Shown here: positions 60,704 to 64,000 of the stretch, one piece after another
How the letters are laid out: the number at the start of each line of letters is the position of its first letter
Position numbering within the stretch: position 1 is the stretch's first letter
NCBI RefSeq assembly: GCF_000308675.1
Contig: NZ_BAGE01000127.1
Coordinates: forward strand, 1 to 64,000
DNA length: 64,000 nucleotides
Source of the DNA: Nocardia paucivorans NBRC 100373
Lineage (GTDB): Bacteria > Actinomycetota > Actinomycetes > Mycobacteriales > Mycobacteriaceae
Reading direction: 5' to 3'
Position numbers and translations under genes: made by a program
The notes under the pieces: model-generated
Databases searched by the model: none
What the model was told of the DNA's origin: nothing
The model's input: the letters and a program-made list of their open reading frames with translations, nothing else

Positions 60704-61993
60704 GTGATGATGAGCCAGATAGCCGCGCTGACAATTTTCGTCGGCGCGTTCTGGTTCATCGCCACCGAACGCGCGAACAAGGTCGCCACGGTCCTGGTCG
60801 CGGCCGCGCTGATGGCGGTGACCGGGCTGATTCCCGGCGAAGAAGTCTTCTACAACGCCCATGTCGGCATCGACTGGAATGTCATCTTCCTGCTGCTGGG
60901 CATGATGATCATCGTCGGCGTGATCAAACAGACCGGGTTGTTCGACTATCTCGCCATCTGGGCCGCCAAACGGTCGAGAGGCCACCCGTTCCGGCTGATG
61001 GTCATGCTCATGACCATCACGGCGATCGCCTCGCCCATCCTCGACAATGTCACCATCATCCTGCTGGTCGCACCCGTCACCGTCGTCGTCTGTGACCGGC
61101 TGCGTATTCCGGCGCAGCCATTCCTCATCGCCGAGGTGCTCGCCGCCAATATCGGCGGCGCCGCGACGCTGGTCGGCGATCCGCCCAACATCATCATCGG
61201 TAGCCGCGCCGGACTGAGCTTCAACGATTTCCTCCTGCACATGGCACCGGCGGTGGCCGTCATCTTCGTATTGTTCGTGGTGTTCACTCGGCTGCTGTTC
61301 CGGCGGCACCTGCGTGGTACCTCCGAACACGTCGACACCGTCATGGCCCTTCAGGAACATCGCGCCATCACCGACCCGCGTCTGCTGATCCGTTCCCTGC
61401 TCATCCTGACCGCTGTGGTGATCGGTTTCGCGTTCCACACCGTGCTGCACCTGGCCCCGTCCATCGTCGCCCTCCTCGGTGCGGGTGCCATGCTGTTGAT
61501 GTCCGACCTGGACGTCGGAGAAGTGCTGCGCGAAGTCGAATGGAACACCCTGGTCTTCTTCATGGGTTTGTTCGTCATGGTCGCCGGTCTCGTGCACACC
61601 GGGGTCATCGACGCCATGGGTGCCGCCGCGGTGCGCCTCCTGGGGGACAGTCCGCTGCTCACCTCGGCCGTGCTGGTATTCGGCTCGGCGGTGGTCGCCT
61701 CCTTCATCGACAACATCCCCTATACGACGACCATGGCGCCCGTCGTCGAGGAACTCGTCGCCCAGACCTCGGACCCCACGACCGGCCGGGCACTGTGGTG
61801 GTCGTTCGCCTTCGGCGCCGACTTCTCCGGCAACGGCACCGCTGTGGCCGCCGGCGCGAATGTCGTGGCACTCGGACTCGCCCGTCGCGCGGGCCACCCG
61901 ATCACGTTCTGGCAGTTCACCAAATACGGTGTTGTCGTCACGGCCCTGTCCAGCCTGCTCGCCTGGCTCTACATCTGGGTCCGGTACTTCTGA
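60704..61993 (+). CDS. ArsB/P-type permease (SLC13-NhaD-like ion transporter)
   Basis: A 429-residue membrane protein with about 11 helices of the ion transporter superfamily. Two similar halves carry ILDNVTIILLVAPVTVVV and the GGAATLVGDPPNIIIGS hairpin in the first, and FIDNIPYTTTMAPVVEEL and FSGNGTAVAAGANVVAL in the second. The DNVT/DNIP motifs match the ArsB-like and human P-protein group. Sodium or potassium/proton exchange is more likely than arsenite here, because the partners are KhtT- and CBS-like and no arsenic gene is near. The start is GTG 60704 or ATG 60707. Confidence 0.92.
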   Translation: MMMSQIAALTIFVGAFWFIATERANKVATVLVAAALMAVTGLIPGEEVFYNAHVGIDWNVIFLLLGMMIIVGVIKQTGLFDYLAIWAAKRSRGHPFRLMVMLMTITAIASPILDNVTIILLVAPVTVVVCDRLRIPAQPFLIAEVLAANIGGAATLVGDPPNIIIGSRAGLSFNDFLLHMAPAVAVIFVLFVVFTRLLFRRHLRGTSEHVDTVMALQEHRAITDPRLLIRSLLILTAVVIGFAFHTVLHLAPSIVALLGAGAMLLMSDLDVGEVLREVEWNTLVFFMGLFVMVAGLVHTGVIDAMGAAAVRLLGDSPLLTSAVLVFGSAVVASFIDNIPYTTTMAPVVEELVAQTSDPTTGRALWWSFAFGADFSGNGTAVAAGANVVALGLARRAGHPITFWQFTKYGVVVTALSSLLAWLYIWVRYF

Positions 61994-62078
61994 ACGCGAC
62001 GTCCGATTCTCGCCGGACTCCGCCGGCGGACCCTGTTGTGATGGATGGCGTAACAGTTCCCACGAAAGGAATCGCTTC

Positions 62079-62816
62079 GTGAAGATCGCGCTCGTCACCG
62101 GCGCCAACCGAGGGATCGGGTCGGCCACGGCCCACCGCCTGGCCCGCGACGGCGATCATGTCGTCGTCGTCGCCGCACGCAATGCCGAGGCCGCGGCGGA
62201 AGCCGCCGATCGGTTCGTTCGGGAAGGGTATTCGGCGAGCGGTCTGGCCATGGACGTCACCGACACGGCCCGCGTCCGGGCCGCCGCGAAGGAGGTCGGC
62301 GAACGATTCGGTCGCCTCGATGTCCTGATCAACAACGCCGGTATCCTGCCCGAGGCCGCCGACCCCGGTCCGCGGGAGATCGTCGATGTGGAGATGTTCC
62401 GGCGGACCTACGCCACCAATGTATTCGGACCGGTCGCCGTGGTGGAGGCGTTCCTGCCGCTGCTGCGCAAGAGTGCGGCGGGGCGGATCGTCAATATCTC
62501 GAGCACGATGGGGTCACTGGCCGACCAGAGCAACCCGGAATCGCCGTACTATTCGACGCTCGTTCCGGCGTATCAGTCGTCCAAGGCGGCCTTGAACAAC
62601 CTCACCATCGCCCTGGCGAAGGCCCTCGCCGATACCCCGATCAAGGTCACCTCGGTCTGTCCCGGCTGGGTGCAGACCGATCTGGCGCCGGGCAATCGCG
62701 ACCACGCGCCCACCACACCCGAAGCGGCGGCCGAGGTGATCCACCGGGCGGCAACCCTGCCCGATTCCGCACCGTCGGGGACCTTCGTCGACGCCGCGGG
62801 AAGCGTGCCGTGGTGA
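62079..62816 (+). CDS. Short-chain dehydrogenase
   Basis: A 245-residue SDR with VTGANRGIGSATA, VVVVAARNAEAA (an Arg after the second strand, suggesting NADP(H)), NNAGILPEAADPG, catalytic Ser in ISSTMGSL and YQSSKAAL. The long STLVPAYQSS loop and GWVQTDLAPG lid resemble carbonyl-reductase-like bacterial SDRs. GTG 62079 follows GAAAGGA. It lies 85 bp after the ion permease but has its own leader, so it may be a separate unit. Confidence 0.92.
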   Translation: MKIALVTGANRGIGSATAHRLARDGDHVVVVAARNAEAAAEAADRFVREGYSASGLAMDVTDTARVRAAAKEVGERFGRLDVLINNAGILPEAADPGPREIVDVEMFRRTYATNVFGPVAVVEAFLPLLRKSAAGRIVNISSTMGSLADQSNPESPYYSTLVPAYQSSKAALNNLTIALAKALADTPIKVTSVCPGWVQTDLAPGNRDHAPTTPEAAAEVIHRAATLPDSAPSGTFVDAAGSVPW

Positions 62817-62872
62817 TCTCCGGTATCCGATCCGGGCGCGATCGACCGCACAGTATTACAACGTTTTTGTCC

Positions 62873-63970
62873 CTACGGTAGAGCCGTCCGCCTCCGTTCG
62901 TCCTCCCTACGGCTGTCCAGGAGTCCGGCGGCACGTTCGGCGATGGCGGTGCCGACCTCGGCGGTGGTGGCCGCGCCGCCGAGGTCGGGAGTGCGGATAT
63001 CGCCCTCGGCGAGAACCTCGCAGACGGCGCGGTCGACCGCGGCGGCGGCGCCGGACTCACCGAGGTGTTCCAGCATCATCGCGGCGGCGAGGATCTGCGC
63101 GACGGGATCGGCGATGCCCCGGCCGGCGATATCGGGAGCGCTGCCGTGTACGGCCTCGAACATCGACGGGGCGTCGCGGTGTGGGTTGATATTGCCGGAG
63201 GGGGCCAGACCGAGGCCGCCGGTGACGGCGGCGGCGAGGTCGGAGAGGATATCGCCGAACAGATTCGAGCCGACGATCACATCGAGACGGTCGGGGTGCA
63301 GAACGATTTCGGCGGCCAGCGCGTCCACATGCATCTGCCGGGTGCGCACATCGGGATAATCGACGGCCACACGATCGAAGACGCTGTCCCAATACGGCAT
63401 CGAGTGAATGAGGCCGTTCGACTTGGTGGCCGAGCACAGACGTCCGGTGCGCTCCCGGGCCCGTTCGAAGGCGTAGCGGATGATGCGCTCACAGCCGGTC
63501 CGGGTGAACACCGACTCCTGCACCACGAACTCCTCGGGACGGCCCCGATTGTGGACGCCGCCGATCTCGGAGTACTCGCCCTCGGCGTTCTCCCGCACGA
63601 TGAGCAGGTCGAGGTCTTCGGCGGTGCGGTCGCGCAGTGCCGATTCGGTGCCGGGAAGCAGCCGCACCGGTCGCAGATTCACGTATTGGCCGAATGCGCG
63701 GCGCAACGGAATCAACAGACCCCACAGCGAGATATGGTCGGGCACGCCGGGGAAACCCACGGCCCCCAACAGGATTGCGTCGAATCCGGCGAGTCGTTCG
63801 ATCCCGTCCGGCGGCATCATCGATCCGGTGCGCAGATACTGCTCGCAAGACCAGTCGAATTCGGTCCACTCGATACCCGGTAGCACCGCGTCGAGCACCT
63901 TGACCGCCTCGACGGTCACCTCGACGCCGATCCCGTCGCCGGGGATGGTCGCTATGCGGTGGGTGCTCAC
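62873..63970 (-). CDS. Tartrate dehydrogenase/decarboxylase-like beta-decarboxylating dehydrogenase
   Basis: A 365-residue enzyme of the isopropylmalate/isocitrate dehydrogenase family. Seen are IATIPGDGIGVEVT, SLWGLLIPLRRAFGQYVNLRP, the NAEGEYSEIGGV substrate loop, the catalytic KSNGL segment, DRLDVIVGSNLFGDILSDL and SAPDIAGRGIADP for NAD binding. The NLRP-to-NAEGEYSEIG pattern is typical of tartrate dehydrogenase (TtuC type) rather than LeuB. It should oxidise and decarboxylate malate-like acids with NAD and a divalent metal. The GTG start overlaps the preceding stop in GTGA. Confidence 0.92.
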   Translation of the reverse strand: MSTHRIATIPGDGIGVEVTVEAVKVLDAVLPGIEWTEFDWSCEQYLRTGSMMPPDGIERLAGFDAILLGAVGFPGVPDHISLWGLLIPLRRAFGQYVNLRPVRLLPGTESALRDRTAEDLDLLIVRENAEGEYSEIGGVHNRGRPEEFVVQESVFTRTGCERIIRYAFERARERTGRLCSATKSNGLIHSMPYWDSVFDRVAVDYPDVRTRQMHVDALAAEIVLHPDRLDVIVGSNLFGDILSDLAAAVTGGLGLAPSGNINPHRDAPSMFEAVHGSAPDIAGRGIADPVAQILAAAMMLEHLGESGAAAAVDRAVCEVLAEGDIRTPDLGGAATTAEVGTAIAERAAGLLDSRREDERRRTALP

Positions 63971-64000
63971 AGTCCGACTCCGATGTACTTGGTTTCCAGG
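63967..64000 (-). CDS. Aldehyde dehydrogenase family protein, last 10 residues
   Basis: The right edge carries the end of a minus-strand gene reading LETKYIGVGL and a stop. This matches the usual ETKY tail of NAD(P)-dependent aldehyde/succinate-semialdehyde dehydrogenases. Its TGA overlaps the tartrate-dehydrogenase-like GTG, so the two are co-translated. Confidence 0.55.
   Translation of the reverse strand, partial: LETKYIGVGL

Noticed and set aside
60704..61993. Arsenite efflux pump ArsB
   Set aside because: No arsR, arsC or other arsenic gene is adjacent; the KhtT-like and CBS partners point to cation exchange instead.

Overview
The window reads as chromosomal DNA of a high-GC actinomycete, most likely a Nocardia or a close mycolic-acid relative. 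This rests on strong G/C third-position bias, GTG starts, dense TetR/LysR/WYL regulators, F420-type oxidoreductases (a luciferase-like one and a Ddn-type one), a KstR-like box and SnoaL-type proteins. The genus is inferred from gene content, not from an rRNA. No rRNA, tRNA or CRISPR array was seen.

Layout. 1-11.2 kb: the 3' end of a large NRPS gene (end of an A domain, T-E, C-A-T-E, C-A-T-TE), translationally coupled to a DUF6875-type gene and closed by a hairpin. 11.2-21.4 kb: small regulatory and metabolic genes (TetR with a RibD/DHFR-like enzyme, an Imm5-like protein, an F420-type oxidoreductase, a membrane protein with a long low-complexity tail, a DUF1992 protein, two SnoaL-like proteins, a coupled unknown pair, a secreted L,D-transpeptidase). 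21.5-33.8 kb: a sodium:solute symporter with a small membrane partner, a degenerate NERD-like membrane protein, an SDR, a GH3 beta-glucosidase, a membrane-anchored protein ending in an acyl-carrier-like domain, and a LysR gene divergent from an EamA/NmrA/SMP-30 operon whose last gene is frameshifted. 33.8-45.3 kb: a LysM-esterase, an MFS exporter with a divergent TetR, unknown genes, a TAP-like hydrolase, a methyltransferase, a broken MmyB-type regulator, a beta-propeller protein and a Ddn-type protein.

45.3-51 kb is an accessory patch. It has a roughly 140-bp direct repeat bracketing an IS5-type transposase remnant, a 1,105-residue SF1 helicase fused to a phospholipase-D-like nuclease domain and a zinc ribbon (matching the single-protein, type II form of the Mokosh anti-phage system), a decapitated TetR gene and a HEFGH metallopeptidase gene. 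51-64 kb returns to housekeeping and regulatory content: a second RibD/DHFR-like enzyme, RidA divergent from a WYL regulator, DJ-1/PfpI, a multiply frameshifted small gene, a two-copy DUF6924 protein, an SDR with TetR behind a double palindromic operator, a NarL-type two-component pair, a three-gene ion-transport operon (KhtT-N-like, CBS, ArsB/P-type permease), an SDR, and a tartrate-dehydrogenase-like enzyme coupled to an aldehyde dehydrogenase that runs off the end.

How the genes work together. Most operon calls rest on stop/start overlaps (ATGA or GTGA) at 10466, 19407, 31787, 33711, 36861, 58702, 60189 and 63967. Divergent regulator/target pairs with visible inverted repeats recur (11.85, 32.8, 36.9, 52.7 and 57.75 kb). 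Several genes look broken by single-base gains in G/C runs (30.6, 42.18, 54.69 kb). Perfect short tandem duplications (12, 15, 18 and 39 bp, plus four 16-bp units) are scattered through the window.
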